NCBI RefSeq assembly: GCF_000718775.1
Contig: NZ_JOCB01000036.1
Span: forward strand, 1-64,000
Direction of reading: 5' to 3'
DNA length: 64,000 bases
Source: Streptomyces sp. NRRL S-31
Lineage (GTDB): Bacteria > Actinomycetota > Actinomycetes > Streptomycetales > Streptomycetaceae
Shown: one piece after another, positions 1 to 8,933 of the stretch
How positions within the stretch are numbered: position 1 is the first letter of the stretch
How the letters are laid out: every line of letters starts with the position of its first letter
Notes under the pieces: generated by a model
The model's input: the letters and a program-made list of their open reading frames with translations, nothing else
Databases searched by the model: none
What the model was told of the DNA's origin: nothing
Program-made: the position numbers and the translations under genes

Positions 1-307
1 GCGCGGGCTCGGCGGCCGGAGCCGGGGCGGCCTCGGCGGCGGGGGCCTCGGCGGCGGCGGGCGCGCCCGTGCCGTCGTCGATGATGGCCAGCTCGGCGCC
101 GACCTCGACGGTCTCGTCCTCGGCGACCTTGATGGAGGACAGCACGCCGGCGGCGGGGGCGGGGATCTCGGTGTCGACCTTGTCGGTCGAGACCTCGAGC
201 AGCGGCTCGTCGGCCTCGACACGCTCGCCCTCGGCCTTCAGCCAGCGGGTGACAGTGCCCTCGGTGACGCTCTCGCCGAGCGCCGGAAGGGTTACGGAAA
301 CCGCCAT
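1..307 (-). CDS. sucB: 2-oxoglutarate dehydrogenase E2 (dihydrolipoyl succinyltransferase), N-terminal part
   Basis: About 102 N-terminal residues are visible; the gene runs off the window start. It begins [13 protein letters not shown] and forms one lipoyl domain (about residues 2-76) with the lipoyl-lysine K43 in the motif T-D-K-V-D-T. An Ala/Pro/Glu-rich flexible linker of the kind joining lipoyl and catalytic domains in E2 proteins follows. The ATG has AAGGAG upstream. The gene lies 63 bp after the lpdA stop on the same strand, so E3 and E2 are probably co-transcribed. In actinobacteria this E2 can serve both 2-oxoglutarate and pyruvate dehydrogenase; that is family knowledge and is not visible here, because the catalytic domain is outside the window. 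Confidence 0.9.
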   Translation of the reverse strand, partial: MAVSVTLPALGESVTEGTVTRWLKAEGERVEADEPLLEVSTDKVDTEIPAPAAGVLSSIKVAEDETVEVGAELAIIDDGTGAPAAAEAPAAEAAPAPAAEPA

Positions 308-370
308 GGTTTCGGTTGCTCCTTACGAAATTGCGGAAGTCTGTGTCGTCGCGCCCGAAGACGGAAGGCG

Positions 371-1759
371 TCAGTCGTGCATGTGGAGGGGCTTGCCGAC
401 CAGCGCCAGGTGCGCCTCGCCGAGGGCCTCGTTCTGCGTCGGGTGGGCGTGGATGAGCTGGGCCACCTCGGAGGGCAGGGCCTCCCAGTTGTAGATGAGC
501 TGGGCCTCGCCGACCTGCTCGCCCATGCGCTCGCCGACCATGTGGACGCCGACCACGGCGCCGTCCTTGACCTGCACGAGCTTGACCTCGCCCGCGGTCT
601 TCAGGATCCGGCTCTTGCCGTTGCCGCCGAGCGGGAACTTGATGGAGACGACCTTGTCCGCGCCGTAGACCTCCTTGGCCTTGGCCTCGGTGATGCCGAC
701 GGAGGCGACCTCCGGGCTGCAGTACGTCACCCGCGGGACACCGTCGTAGTCGATCGGGACGACCTTCAGGCCGGCCAGACGCTCCGCGACCAGGATGCCC
801 TCGGCGAAGCCGACGTGCGCGAGCTGGAGGGTGGGGACGAGGTCGCCGACGGCGGAGATGGTCGGGACGTTGGTGCGCATGTACTCGTCGACCAGGACGT
901 AGCCGCGGTCCGTCGCGACGCCCTGCTCCTCGTAGCCGAGGCCCTGCGAGACCGGGCCGCGGCCGACGGCGACGAGCAGGATCTCGGCCTCGAACTCCTT
1001 GCCGTCCGCCAGGGTGACCTTCACACCGTCCTGGGTGTACTCGGCCTTCTGGAAGAACGTGCCCAGGTTGAACTTGATGCCGCGCTTGCGGAACGCGCGC
1101 TCCAGGAGCTTGGAGGAGTTCTCGTCCTCCACGGGGACGAGGTGCTTCAGGCCCTCGATGACCGTGACGTCCGAGCCGAAGGACTTCCACGCCGAGGCGA
1201 ACTCGACGCCGATGACACCGCCGCCCAGGATGATCGCGGACTTGGGCACGCGGTCCAGGACGAGGGCGTGGTCGGAGGAGATGATGCGGTTGCCGTCGAT
1301 CTCCAGGCCCGGCAGGGACTTCGGCACGGAGCCGGTCGCCAGCAGGACGTGACGGCCCTCGACGCGCTGGCCGTTCACGTCGACGGAGGTCGGGGAGGAC
1401 AGCCGGCCCTCACCCTCGATGTACGTCACCTTGCGGGAGGCGATGAGCCCCTGGAGGCCCTTGTACAGGCCCGAGATGACCTCGTCCTTGTACTTGTGGA
1501 CAGCCGGGACGTCGATGCCCTCGAGGGTGGCCTTGACGCCGAACTGCTCGCTCTCGCGGGCCTGGTCGGCGACCTCGCCCGCGTGGAGCAGGGCCTTGGT
1601 GGGGATGCAACCCTTGTGCAGGCAGGTGCCGCCGACCTTGTCCTTCTCGATCAGGGCGACGTCCAGACCCAGCTGCGCCCCGCGCAGGGCCGCGGCGTAA
1701 CCACCGCTGCCACCGCCGAGGATCACTAGGTCGAAAACGGTGCTGGCGTCGTTCGCCAC
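371..1759 (-). CDS. lpdA: dihydrolipoyl dehydrogenase (E3)
   Basis: FAD-dependent disulfide oxidoreductase of 462 residues that re-oxidises dihydrolipoamide in the 2-oxo acid dehydrogenase complexes and passes electrons to NAD+. The N-terminal FAD-binding motif G-G-G-S-G-G is at residues 15-20, the redox-active cysteines C46 and C51 lie in G-G-T-C-L-H-K-G-C, and a second dinucleotide motif G-G-G-V-I-G-V-E binds NAD. The C-terminal dimerisation domain has the catalytic H-P-T-x-x-E segment. I chose the GTG at 1759 because GGAGG lies just upstream and the protein then has the normal family length; a longer frame to 1978 exists, but its extra 73 residues are unlike any E3. sucB follows on the same strand. 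Confidence 0.95.
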   Translation of the reverse strand: MANDASTVFDLVILGGGSGGYAAALRGAQLGLDVALIEKDKVGGTCLHKGCIPTKALLHAGEVADQARESEQFGVKATLEGIDVPAVHKYKDEVISGLYKGLQGLIASRKVTYIEGEGRLSSPTSVDVNGQRVEGRHVLLATGSVPKSLPGLEIDGNRIISSDHALVLDRVPKSAIILGGGVIGVEFASAWKSFGSDVTVIEGLKHLVPVEDENSSKLLERAFRKRGIKFNLGTFFQKAEYTQDGVKVTLADGKEFEAEILLVAVGRGPVSQGLGYEEQGVATDRGYVLVDEYMRTNVPTISAVGDLVPTLQLAHVGFAEGILVAERLAGLKVVPIDYDGVPRVTYCSPEVASVGITEAKAKEVYGADKVVSIKFPLGGNGKSRILKTAGEVKLVQVKDGAVVGVHMVGERMGEQVGEAQLIYNWEALPSEVAQLIHAHPTQNEALGEAHLALVGKPLHMHD

Positions 1760-2034
1760 GTCACGTTCCTCCATGCATGTGCGCCGTACGCCGGTCGACG
1801 ATGACCGGCTGGCGGCTGGTGTCCGGCCGCTTGATGCTTCGGCCCTTCGGTGGGGGCCCTGTCCTGCCGGGCTCCATCTTTGCACTTGTTCGAGGCGGAC
1901 GAGACGCCGGGCTGGAGTGTGAGACACCCCACTCGCGCCGGTGGGCCGGGCGCGCGGAGCGGGGGCGTGGGCGCGCACGGCCCCACGCCCCGGCGCCTCC
2001 CCGTACTACGGAAGCGGCCGAGCCGTCGGGCGGC

Positions 2035-3600
2035 TCAGCCCAGGTCGCCCGCGGCCGTCAGCTCGGCGAGGCGGACCAGCGTCCGCACCGCAGACCCGGT
2101 CCCGCCCTTCGGCGTGTACCCGAACGGGCCGCCCTCGTTGAACGCGGGCCCGGCGATGTCCAGGTGCGCCCAGGTGATGCCCTCGCCCACGAACTCGCGC
2201 AGGAAGAGGCCGGCCACCAGGCCGCCGCCCATCCGCTCGCCCATGTTCGCGATGTCGGCGACCTGCGACTCCATGCCCTTGCGCAGGTGCTCCGGCAGCG
2301 GCATCGGCCAGGCCGGCTCGCCGACCTCCTCCGCCGCCTCGTGCACCGCGGAGCGGAACGCGTCGTCGTTGGCCATGACAGCGAACGTCCGGCTGCCCAG
2401 CGCCAGCATCATCGCGCCGGTGAGCGTGGCGACGTCCACGATCGCGTCCGGGTTCTCCTGCGAGGCCGCCCACAGCGCGTCGGCGAGGACCAGCCGGCCC
2501 TCGGCGTCGGTGTTGAGCACCTCGACCGTCTTGCCGCTGTACATGCGCAGCACGTCACCCGGGCGCACGGCGGAACCGGACGGCATGTTCTCGGCCAGCG
2601 CCAGCCAGCCGGTGACGTCGACCTCCAGGCCGAGGCGGGCGGCGGAGACGACCGCGGCGAACACGGCGGCGGCACCGCTCATGTCGCACTTCATCGTCTC
2701 GTTGTGCCCGGCCGGCTTCAGCGAGATGCCGCCCGAGTCGTAGGTGATGCCCTTGCCGACGAACGCCAGGTGCTTGGCCGCCTTGGGGTGCTTGTACGAC
2801 AGCTTCACCAGGCGCGGAGTGGCCGCGGAGCCGCCGCCGACGCCGAGGATGCCGCCGTAGCCGCCCTTGACCAGGGCCTTGTCGTCGAGCACCTGCACCT
2901 TGATGCCGTGCTCCTTGGCCGCGGCCTGCGCGATGGCGGCGAAGGCGGCGGGGGTGAGGTCGTTCGGCGGGGTGTTGATCAGGTCGCGGGCGCGGTTCAG
3001 CTCCTCGGAGACAGCGACCGCGCGGGCGACCGCGCCCTTGTGGGCGGCGTCGCGCGGCTTGCCGCCGAGCAGCGCGGCCTCGGCCAGCGGCGCCTTGCCG
3101 TTCTTCGCCCGCGCGTTCCCGGCGTCGCTCTTGTAGGTGTCGAAGGAGTAGGCGCCGAGCAGGACGCCCTCGCTGATCGCGCCGATCGCGCCGGGGCTGT
3201 CGACGGGCAGCGCGAACGCGGCCTTGCGGGACCCGGCGAGCGCGCGGGCCGCGAGGCCGGCGGCCCGGCGCAGCGCCTCGGCGTCGTACCCGGTGTCGCC
3301 GCCGTCGCCGTCCTCGGTGTCGGCGGCGGCGTTCTCGCCGTCGGGCAGCGCGCCCAGGCCCACGGCCACCACGAGCGGGGCCTTGAAGCCGGCCGGTGCG
3401 GGCAGCTTCGTCAGCTCGCCCTCGGCACCCGAGGCGCCGAGGGTCTCCAGGACGCCGGCCAGCCGGCCGTCGTACGCCTTGTCCACGGCCTCGGCGCCCG
3501 GCGCGACGACGGGCCCCTGGGCGCCCTTGGCGACACCGATCACGATCGCGTCGGCCCGCAGGCCGGGCGCCGCGGCGGTGCTGAGAGTCAGAGCAGTCAC
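2035..3600 (-). CDS. pepA: leucyl aminopeptidase (M17 family)
   Basis: Cytosolic two-metal aminopeptidase of 521 residues that removes N-terminal residues from peptides. The C-terminal catalytic domain carries G-K-G-I-T-Y-D-S-G-G at 282-291 (metal-binding and catalytic lysine region) and the family signature N-T-D-A-E-G-R-L at 363-370. The N-terminal domain (about 1-190) is the variable cap, here with an acidic Gly/Asp-rich stretch near 90-104. Start is GTG with no strong Shine-Dalgarno. It stands alone between lpdA and cobS; 275 bp separate its stop from the lpdA start. Confidence 0.95.
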   Translation of the reverse strand: MTALTLSTAAAPGLRADAIVIGVAKGAQGPVVAPGAEAVDKAYDGRLAGVLETLGASGAEGELTKLPAPAGFKAPLVVAVGLGALPDGENAAADTEDGDGGDTGYDAEALRRAAGLAARALAGSRKAAFALPVDSPGAIGAISEGVLLGAYSFDTYKSDAGNARAKNGKAPLAEAALLGGKPRDAAHKGAVARAVAVSEELNRARDLINTPPNDLTPAAFAAIAQAAAKEHGIKVQVLDDKALVKGGYGGILGVGGGSAATPRLVKLSYKHPKAAKHLAFVGKGITYDSGGISLKPAGHNETMKCDMSGAAAVFAAVVSAARLGLEVDVTGWLALAENMPSGSAVRPGDVLRMYSGKTVEVLNTDAEGRLVLADALWAASQENPDAIVDVATLTGAMMLALGSRTFAVMANDDAFRSAVHEAAEEVGEPAWPMPLPEHLRKGMESQVADIANMGERMGGGLVAGLFLREFVGEGITWAHLDIAGPAFNEGGPFGYTPKGGTGSAVRTLVRLAELTAAGDLG

Positions 3601-3897
3601 GGTGGTGAGATCTCGCTTCCGATGTGAAGTTGCTGTGGCCGAAAAGGGGTGGGTCGACCGGGCCCGACAGCCGACCCTAGGTCCAGGCCTGTGGACAGGT
3701 GGCTACCGGGGCCTTCACCGCGTCGGCGAACACCCGGGACGAGCCTACGCGCGTGGGCCCATTCGCTCATTCTTTCGGTTATACACCTGTGTGTGGCGGC
3801 ATGGTCATTTCGCCTCCCCGTACACCCGAGACCCGGGTCGTGCCCGCCGGGTTCCGGCTCACCGGTTCGCATGACGCCCACGGGTTGCCGCACGGCG
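3601..3897. other. intergenic region between pepA and cobS
   Basis: Almost 300 bp without a convincing gene. It should contain the pepA promoter and the end of the cobS transcript. A relatively AT-rich patch near 3770-3800 is the best promoter candidate, but I could not settle on hexamers. Reading frames across it show no consistent codon bias. Confidence 0.4.
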
Positions 3898-4683
3898 CTA
3901 CCGCCCGAGCGCCAGCACCACGAGCGCCGCCGTCGCGGCCGTCTCCGCGACCGCCCCGAACACGTCCCCCGTCACCCCGCCGAACCTGCGGACGCACCGC
4001 CGCAGCAGCAGCTCGGCGACGACGGCACCGGCGGCCACCGCGGCGGCGGTCCGTACGCCGTCGTACCCGCCGAGGCACGCGCCCGCCACCCCGGCCGCCG
4101 CCACCACACCGGCCGCGCCGCCCAGTGCGGCCCCCCTCGGCACCACCCCGGCGACCGCGGCGCCCAGCCCCTCCGGGCGGGCCGCCGGGACCCCGGCCCG
4201 GGCGGCCAGGGTGAGCGCCAGTCGGGCCGCGACCGCCGCCACCACGGTGGCCAGGGCGCCCCGGGCCCAGGAGACGGCGTAGAGCTGCGCCACCACCGCC
4301 ACCTGGGCCAGCAGCACCAGCACGAGGGTGAGCACCCCGAACGGCCCGATGTCCGACTGCTTCATGATCCTGAGGGCGTCCTCGGCGGGTCTGCCGCTGC
4401 CCAGCCCGTCGGCGGTGTCGGCGAGCCCGTCGAGGTGCAGCCCGCGGGTCAGCGCGGCGGGTACGGCGACCGAGGCGACGGCGGCGAGCGGCGCGCCGGC
4501 GCCGAGGGCGAGCAGCAGCAGGCCGAGCCCGGCCGCGCAGCCGCCGACGACCAGCCCGGCCACCGGGGCGCACAGCATTCCGCCGCGCGCCGCCCCCCGG
4601 TCCCAGCGGTGCACCCGGACGGGCAGCACGGTGAGCGTGCCGAAGGCGAAGCGGAGACCGTCGAGGCGCGAGGACGTGAGCAC
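3898..4683 (-). CDS. cobS: adenosylcobinamide-GDP ribazoletransferase
   Basis: Integral membrane enzyme of 261 residues that joins adenosylcobinamide-GDP and alpha-ribazole (or its phosphate), the last step of the nucleotide-loop pathway of adenosylcobalamin. The family pattern is clear: N-terminal R-F-A-F-G-T-L-T-V-L-P-V, then G-L-H-L-D-G-L-A-D-T-A-D-G-L with metal-binding aspartates around residues 92-104, followed by several hydrophobic helices. Start is GTG. It belongs with cobT and cobU further along this window, all on the minus strand but separated by unrelated genes, so they are not one compact operon. Confidence 0.93.
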   Translation of the reverse strand: MLTSSRLDGLRFAFGTLTVLPVRVHRWDRGAARGGMLCAPVAGLVVGGCAAGLGLLLLALGAGAPLAAVASVAVPAALTRGLHLDGLADTADGLGSGRPAEDALRIMKQSDIGPFGVLTLVLVLLAQVAVVAQLYAVSWARGALATVVAAVAARLALTLAARAGVPAARPEGLGAAVAGVVPRGAALGGAAGVVAAAGVAGACLGGYDGVRTAAAVAAGAVVAELLLRRCVRRFGGVTGDVFGAVAETAATAALVVLALGR

Positions 4684-4743
4684 CGGCGCAGGTTACCCGG
4701 CGGTCCTCGAGCCGCCTCCCGCGGCCGGGGCCAGGGTGCGCAT

Positions 4744-5018
4744 ATGGGGCACTGCGAACTGCCGCTGCTGCTCGCCCTCGCCGCCTTCCTGCTGACCTTC
4801 GTCGTCACTTGGTCGCGCTCGTCGGCGCGGTCCGGCTGGCCCGCCCCGGCTCCCCGTGGGCCCGCCGCTTGTACGCCCGCCGGCCCCGCGCCCGCGCCCG
4901 GGCCGAGCTGCGCGCCTTCCGGCACGACCGCCGCTGGACCCGGCCGAGCCGCGCCCTTCAGGACTGGATCGGCGGCAAGCCCGACCCCCGCCCGGCCCAT
5001 CTGCCCGACCACCGGTGA
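4744..5018 (+). pseudogene. small membrane protein gene with an apparent frameshift
   Basis: An ATG at 4744 opens a frame encoding a clean transmembrane start (L-P-L-L-L-A-L-A-A-F-L-L-T-F-V-V-T). After about 4808 this frame turns into Pro/Ala/Cys-rich low-complexity sequence. The neighbouring frame, open from a TTG at 4809 to the TGA at 5016-5018, continues with Streptomyces-like codon use (V-A-L-V-G-A-V-R-L-A-R-P, then Arg-rich, ending P-A-H-L-P-D-H-R). Adding one base near 4805-4810 would fuse both into a protein of about 91 residues with one membrane segment and a basic tail. Either the gene is frameshifted, or the base call is wrong, or translation starts at TTG 4809. The last 61 bp overlap the convergent membrane-protein gene. 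No family recognised. Confidence 0.45.
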
Positions 5019-5692
5019 GGGCGGGGCCGCGGCCGGCTCCCGCGCCGGTCCCGCACCGCCGCCAGCAGGCACAGCAGCCCCACCGCCATCAGCGCCGCCA
5101 GGTGCTCCTTGCCCGCCAGGTTCTCCTTCACCAGCACCTCCACGACCATCGCCAGCGTCACCGCGCCCGTCGTGACGTAGGCGCCGTACCGCCAGCCCGC
5201 GAACACCGCGAGCCCCACCACCGCCGCCGACGGCCCGGTGTCCACCACCTGCGCGTCGGTCCACGGCAGCCCGAACGGGGCGTGCGCGCCGAGGGTGATG
5301 CCGAGCCGCGCGTACAGCGTGCCGGCGAGCGTGGCGACGTAGGCGACGGCCAGCGTCCGCCACCAGCCCAGGCACAGCTCGGCGATCCCGAACACCAGCA
5401 GGATCTGGGCCAGCGCCCCCCACACCGGCAGGTCCGGCGCGGGCACGAACAGCGACAGGGGAGTGCGCAGCAGCGCCGCCCACAACGGGTCCTCGGCCCG
5501 CACCGCGCCCATGTCCTGCACGCAGCGATAGCCCCAGGGCTGGTTCTGCGCGTGCTGGAGGAACGCCGTCAGCGCGACCGCCGAGAGCGTCATCGGCAGC
5601 GCCAGCGGCCCCCGTTCCCGCAGGCGCCCGCGTACGGCGGTGTACAGCGGTCCCCACTCGGCGCGGCCCCAGCGGGCGAGCGTTCCCCTCAC
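4958..5692 (-). CDS. rhomboid-like polytopic membrane protein
   Basis: A 244-residue hydrophobic protein with about six predicted membrane segments (near 33-47, 80-100, 103-125, 155-175, 180-190 and 200-212) and an Arg/Pro-rich cytoplasmic tail. The overall pattern resembles rhomboid-like membrane proteins, but I see neither the Gly-x-Ser-Gly catalytic motif nor the usual histidine, so proteolysis should not be assumed. Start is GTG with GAGGA just upstream. It begins 21 bp after the stop of the lysyltransferase-domain gene, so the two are probably co-transcribed. Its 3' end overlaps the small convergent gene by 61 bp. Function unknown. Confidence 0.75.
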   Translation of the reverse strand: MRGTLARWGRAEWGPLYTAVRGRLRERGPLALPMTLSAVALTAFLQHAQNQPWGYRCVQDMGAVRAEDPLWAALLRTPLSLFVPAPDLPVWGALAQILLVFGIAELCLGWWRTLAVAYVATLAGTLYARLGITLGAHAPFGLPWTDAQVVDTGPSAAVVGLAVFAGWRYGAYVTTGAVTLAMVVEVLVKENLAGKEHLAALMAVGLLCLLAAVRDRRGSRPRPRPHRWSGRWAGRGSGLPPIQS

Positions 5693-5713
5693 GCGTTCCT
5701 CATCCCCGTACGG

Positions 5714-7510
5714 TCATCGGTGCGTGCCCAGGTGCCTGCGGTGCAGCCACTTCGGCAGCCCCGGCGCCTCCAGGAAGCCCTCCGCGCGGGCCGAGGCGAG
5801 GCCGATGCGCGGCAGGTCCGCGCTCTTCTCGAAGAGCAGGAACCGCGGCTCCCAGATGGGCCGGTACTTGGCGTTGGCGCGGTACAGCGACTCGATCTGC
5901 CACCAGCGCGAGAAGAAGCTGAGCAGCGACCGCCACAGCCTCAACACCGGTCCGGCACCGAGGCGCGCGCCACGTTCGAAGACCGACCGGAACATCGCGA
6001 AGTTGAGCGAGACCTGAGTGATCCCGGTCTCGGGGGCCCGCCGCAGCAGCTCGATGACCATGAACTCCATCAGCCCGTTGTCGGAGTCCCGGTCCCGCCG
6101 CATCAGGTCAAGGGAGAGCCCGCCCGGACCCCACGGCACGAAGGACAGCAGCGCCCGCAGCCGCCCTGCGGCGTCCGTGCACTCCAGCATCACGCACCGG
6201 CCGTCGCGCGGGTCGCCGAGCCGGCCCAGCGCCATGCTGAAGCCGCGCTCGGTCGCCCCGTCCCGCCAGTCGTCGGCGCGCTCCACGAGGTACGCCATCT
6301 CCCGCGCCGGGATGTCCTCGTGCCGCCGCACGCGCACCTCGTACCCGGCCCGCCGCACCCGGTTGTACGCCTGCCGGACCGTGCGCATCGCCCGTCCCTC
6401 CAGCGTGAACTCGGCGACCTCCACGATCGCCTCGTCACCGAGCTCCAGCGCGTGCAGCCCGTGCCGGGCGTAGACGGTCCCGGCCTCCTCGCCCGCCCCC
6501 ATCACCGCCGGGATCCAGCCGTGCGCCCGCGCCTCGGCCAGCCACGGCGTGATCGCCCCCGGCCATGCCTCCGGGTCGCCGAGCGGATCGCCGGAGGCCA
6601 GGCTCACCCCGCCGACGACCCGGTAGGCGACGGCGGCCTTCCCGGTCGGCGACCACACCACGCTCTTCTCCCGGCGCAGCGCGAAGTAGCCGAGCGAGTC
6701 GCGGTCCCCGTGCCGCTCCAGCAGCGCCCGCAGCCGCTTCTCGTCGTCCTCGGTGAGCGGGTCGACGGCCCGCCGGGAGCGGAAGGCGGCGTAGAGCACG
6801 GCGAGGACGAGGGCCGTGCTGAGCACGTTGACCGCCACGTTGGCCCAGTTGGGCGGGGCGATGCCGGGGAAGCGCGACCCCTCGGCCGCGACCGAGACCA
6901 GCCGCAGGGTGCCGTAGTGCCAGCGTTCCCAGAACGTCGAGCGGGCCGCGTCCGGCGCCTGGTTGGTGGCCGTCACCAGCAGCGCGGCGAGCAGGCTCGC
7001 GGCCAGGCCGCCGCCGGCCGCCACGGTGGCCGCGAGCCGGGGGTTGGACCGGTCGCCCTTGGCGTAGAACTCCCGGCGGCCGGCGAGCAGCGCGCCGACG
7101 AAGGCGGCCGTCAGCGCCAGGGAGACCCAGTTCTGGGTGTACCGCCGGATCTCCCAGAACGCCATGGCGGCCGCGAACAGGGCCAGGAACAGCCCGCTCG
7201 TCACCAGGTTCAGGATCCACGCGGCCCGCTTGCGGCGCCGCATGGTGATCGCCAGGAAGGCGGTGAAGACACCGGAGGCGAAGCCGGCGGTCAGCAGGTA
7301 CGGCGTGAAGAAGTCGTCCTGGTTGTGCCGGCGCACGTCCTGGCCGAGCGAGACCCACACCGCGCTGAGGAAGTTGACGAAGGCGACGGCCCGCAGGTAC
7401 CAGACGGCGAAGGCGGCGGCCCTCCGGGACGCCCCGGACGGCCACCGTGCCCGCCCACCGGTCCGCTCCGCGTCCGCTCGCCGCACCACGGCAGTCCGGG
7501 CATCTCCCAT
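5714..7510 (-). CDS. MprF-like membrane protein with C-terminal phosphatidylglycerol lysyltransferase domain
   Basis: A 598-residue protein. About seven hydrophobic segments fill residues 30-260 (inner-membrane domain), followed by a soluble C-terminal domain of the DUF2156/MprF type (about 285-585) beginning near L-G-Y-F-A-L-R-R-E-K. MprF proteins transfer an aminoacyl group from aminoacyl-tRNA to phosphatidylglycerol and flip the product, lowering surface charge. There is no lysyl-tRNA synthetase domain here, unlike mycobacterial LysX, so the amino acid donor is unknown. The ATG lacks a Shine-Dalgarno but has TATCAT eight nucleotides upstream, which suggests a leaderless mRNA. The small rhomboid-like gene follows after 21 bp. 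Confidence 0.85.
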   Translation of the reverse strand: MGDARTAVVRRADAERTGGRARWPSGASRRAAAFAVWYLRAVAFVNFLSAVWVSLGQDVRRHNQDDFFTPYLLTAGFASGVFTAFLAITMRRRKRAAWILNLVTSGLFLALFAAAMAFWEIRRYTQNWVSLALTAAFVGALLAGRREFYAKGDRSNPRLAATVAAGGGLAASLLAALLVTATNQAPDAARSTFWERWHYGTLRLVSVAAEGSRFPGIAPPNWANVAVNVLSTALVLAVLYAAFRSRRAVDPLTEDDEKRLRALLERHGDRDSLGYFALRREKSVVWSPTGKAAVAYRVVGGVSLASGDPLGDPEAWPGAITPWLAEARAHGWIPAVMGAGEEAGTVYARHGLHALELGDEAIVEVAEFTLEGRAMRTVRQAYNRVRRAGYEVRVRRHEDIPAREMAYLVERADDWRDGATERGFSMALGRLGDPRDGRCVMLECTDAAGRLRALLSFVPWGPGGLSLDLMRRDRDSDNGLMEFMVIELLRRAPETGITQVSLNFAMFRSVFERGARLGAGPVLRLWRSLLSFFSRWWQIESLYRANAKYRPIWEPRFLLFEKSADLPRIGLASARAEGFLEAPGLPKWLHRRHLGTHR

Positions 7511-7518
7511 GGTGCAGG

Positions 7519-7524
7519 ATGATA
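7519..7524 (-). promoter_or_regulatory. candidate -10 element for the MprF-like gene
   Basis: TATCAT on the minus strand ends 8 nt before the ATG at 7510, consistent with transcription starting at or next to the start codon. No clear -35. Confidence 0.4.
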
Positions 7525-7610
7525 TGGGCGAAGATCGGGCGAACCGTGCTATTCAGGGCGCCTGTCCCGTGCCTGTCCCGGTAAGCGGCGCGCCCCGGCA
7601 CCGGCCGCGT

Positions 7611-7724
7611 GTCCGGGCTGCTCCCGCTCCGCCGATTTCCGGCTCCGCGTCCGGGCTGCTCCCGCTCCGTCGGCCCCCCGCCCCGCGTCCGGGCTGCTCC
7701 CGCTCCGCCGGCTCCCGTCCCGCC
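7611..7724. repeat. 38-bp tandem repeat, three copies
   Basis: Three head-to-tail units start at 7611, 7649 and 7687. The first 21 bases of each are identical (GTCCGGGCTGCTCCCGCTCCG) and the remaining 17 differ. The array lies between the cobT stop (7730) and the MprF-like promoter, outside any coding region. Confidence 0.85.
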
Positions 7725-7729
7725 GTCGC

Positions 7730-8800
7730 TTACTCCGCCGCGGGCTCCTCCCCGGGCTCCCGCTCGGGAAGCTCCGCGGCCAGCGCGGCGGCGGCCCGCA
7801 CCAGCGGCAGCGCCAGCAGCGCGCCGACGCCCTCGCCGACCTTCACCCCCTGGTCCAGCAGCGGCTCCAGCGCCATCCGGTCCAGCGCCTTCTCCTGCCC
7901 CGGCTCCCCGCCGAAGTGCCCGGCCAGCCACCAGTCCGGCGCCCGGAACGCGATCCGCTGGGCGACCAGCGCGCACGCGGCGGACACCACGCCGTCGAGG
8001 ACCACCGGCAGCTTCCGCACCGCGCACTGGAGCAGGAACCCGGTCATCGCCGCGAGGTCCGCCCCGCCCACGGCCGCCAGCAGCCGGAGCTGGTCGCCGA
8101 GCACCGGCCGGGCGCGCCGCAGCGCGTCCCGGATCGCCGCGCACTTGCGCATCCATGTCAGGTCGTCGATCGCGAGCCCGCCCCGGCCGGTCACCACGGA
8201 CGCGTCGGTGCCGCACAGCGCGGCGATCAGCACCGCCGCGGCCGTGGTGCCGCCCACGCTGACATCACCGAGCACCACCAGATCGGTGCCCGAGTCGGCC
8301 TCCTCGTCGGCGATCGCCACACCCGCCCGCAGGGCCGCCTCGGCCTCCTCGACGGTGAGCGCGTCCTCGACGTCGATACGGCCGCTGCCCCGCCGCACCC
8401 GGTGCCGCACCACGTCCTCGGGGAAGGCGTCCGGCGGGCAGTCCAGCGCCATGTCCACCACCCGTACGGGCACCTCCTGCCGGCGCGCGAGCACGGCCAC
8501 CGGGCTCGCACCCTCCAGCACCGCCCGCACCAGCCGCTCCGCGCTGCCCGCGGGGCGTGCCGAGACGCCCAGCTCGGCGATGCCGTGGTCACCGGCGAAC
8601 AGCACCACCCGCGGCCGCTCGACCTGCCGTACCGGTACCTCGCCGCGGGCGGCGGCCAGCCACTCGCCCAGCTCGTCGAGGCGGCCCAGTGCCCCGGGCG
8701 GCACGATCCGGCGCTCGCGCAGGGCCTCGGCGTCACGGCGCACGCCCCCGTCCGGGCGCTCGATCAGATCGGTGAAGTCGTCCAGATTAAGGCTGCTCAT
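7730..8800 (-). CDS. cobT: nicotinate-nucleotide--dimethylbenzimidazole phosphoribosyltransferase
   Basis: Enzyme of 356 residues that makes alpha-ribazole 5'-phosphate from 5,6-dimethylbenzimidazole and nicotinate mononucleotide, supplying the lower ligand of cobalamin to CobS. Recognisable family segments are V-V-L-F-A-G-D-H-G-I near the N-terminus, V-V-L-G-D-V-S-V-G-G-T-T-A-A-A in the middle, and the catalytic glutamate E323 in K-V-G-E-G-V-G-A. The ATG at 8800 gives the normal family length; a longer frame to 9136 adds unrelated sequence that crosses the divergent methyltransferase start. There is no Shine-Dalgarno, but TACTGT lies 7 nt upstream. No cobalamin riboswitch is visible upstream. 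Confidence 0.93.
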   Translation of the reverse strand: MSSLNLDDFTDLIERPDGGVRRDAEALRERRIVPPGALGRLDELGEWLAAARGEVPVRQVERPRVVLFAGDHGIAELGVSARPAGSAERLVRAVLEGASPVAVLARRQEVPVRVVDMALDCPPDAFPEDVVRHRVRRGSGRIDVEDALTVEEAEAALRAGVAIADEEADSGTDLVVLGDVSVGGTTAAAVLIAALCGTDASVVTGRGGLAIDDLTWMRKCAAIRDALRRARPVLGDQLRLLAAVGGADLAAMTGFLLQCAVRKLPVVLDGVVSAACALVAQRIAFRAPDWWLAGHFGGEPGQEKALDRMALEPLLDQGVKVGEGVGALLALPLVRAAAALAAELPEREPGEEPAAE

Positions 8801-8807
8801 TCGCCGA

Positions 8808-8813
8808 ACAGTA
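8808..8813 (-). promoter_or_regulatory. candidate -10 element for cobT (leaderless)
   Basis: TACTGT on the minus strand, 7 nt before the cobT ATG, which has no ribosome-binding site. Confidence 0.45.
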
Positions 8814-8933
8814 CCGCCCGTGGACCGACGGGCCCGCGCCACATCGTCACCCCACCCGCACGATGTCTTTGCACCCCGGGGCGGTATCCCATACGTTCCG
8901 CTTTGCCGCGGAATGTCGCACAGGGAGCCGCCC

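Noticed and set aside
4856..7522. Long plus-strand frame across the MprF-like and rhomboid-like genes
   Set aside because: Shadow of two minus-strand membrane-protein genes; Arg/Pro-rich with no motif.
7611..7724. CRISPR array
   Set aside because: The units are adjacent 38-bp tandem copies with a shared 21-bp part; there are only three, and no cas genes are in the window.
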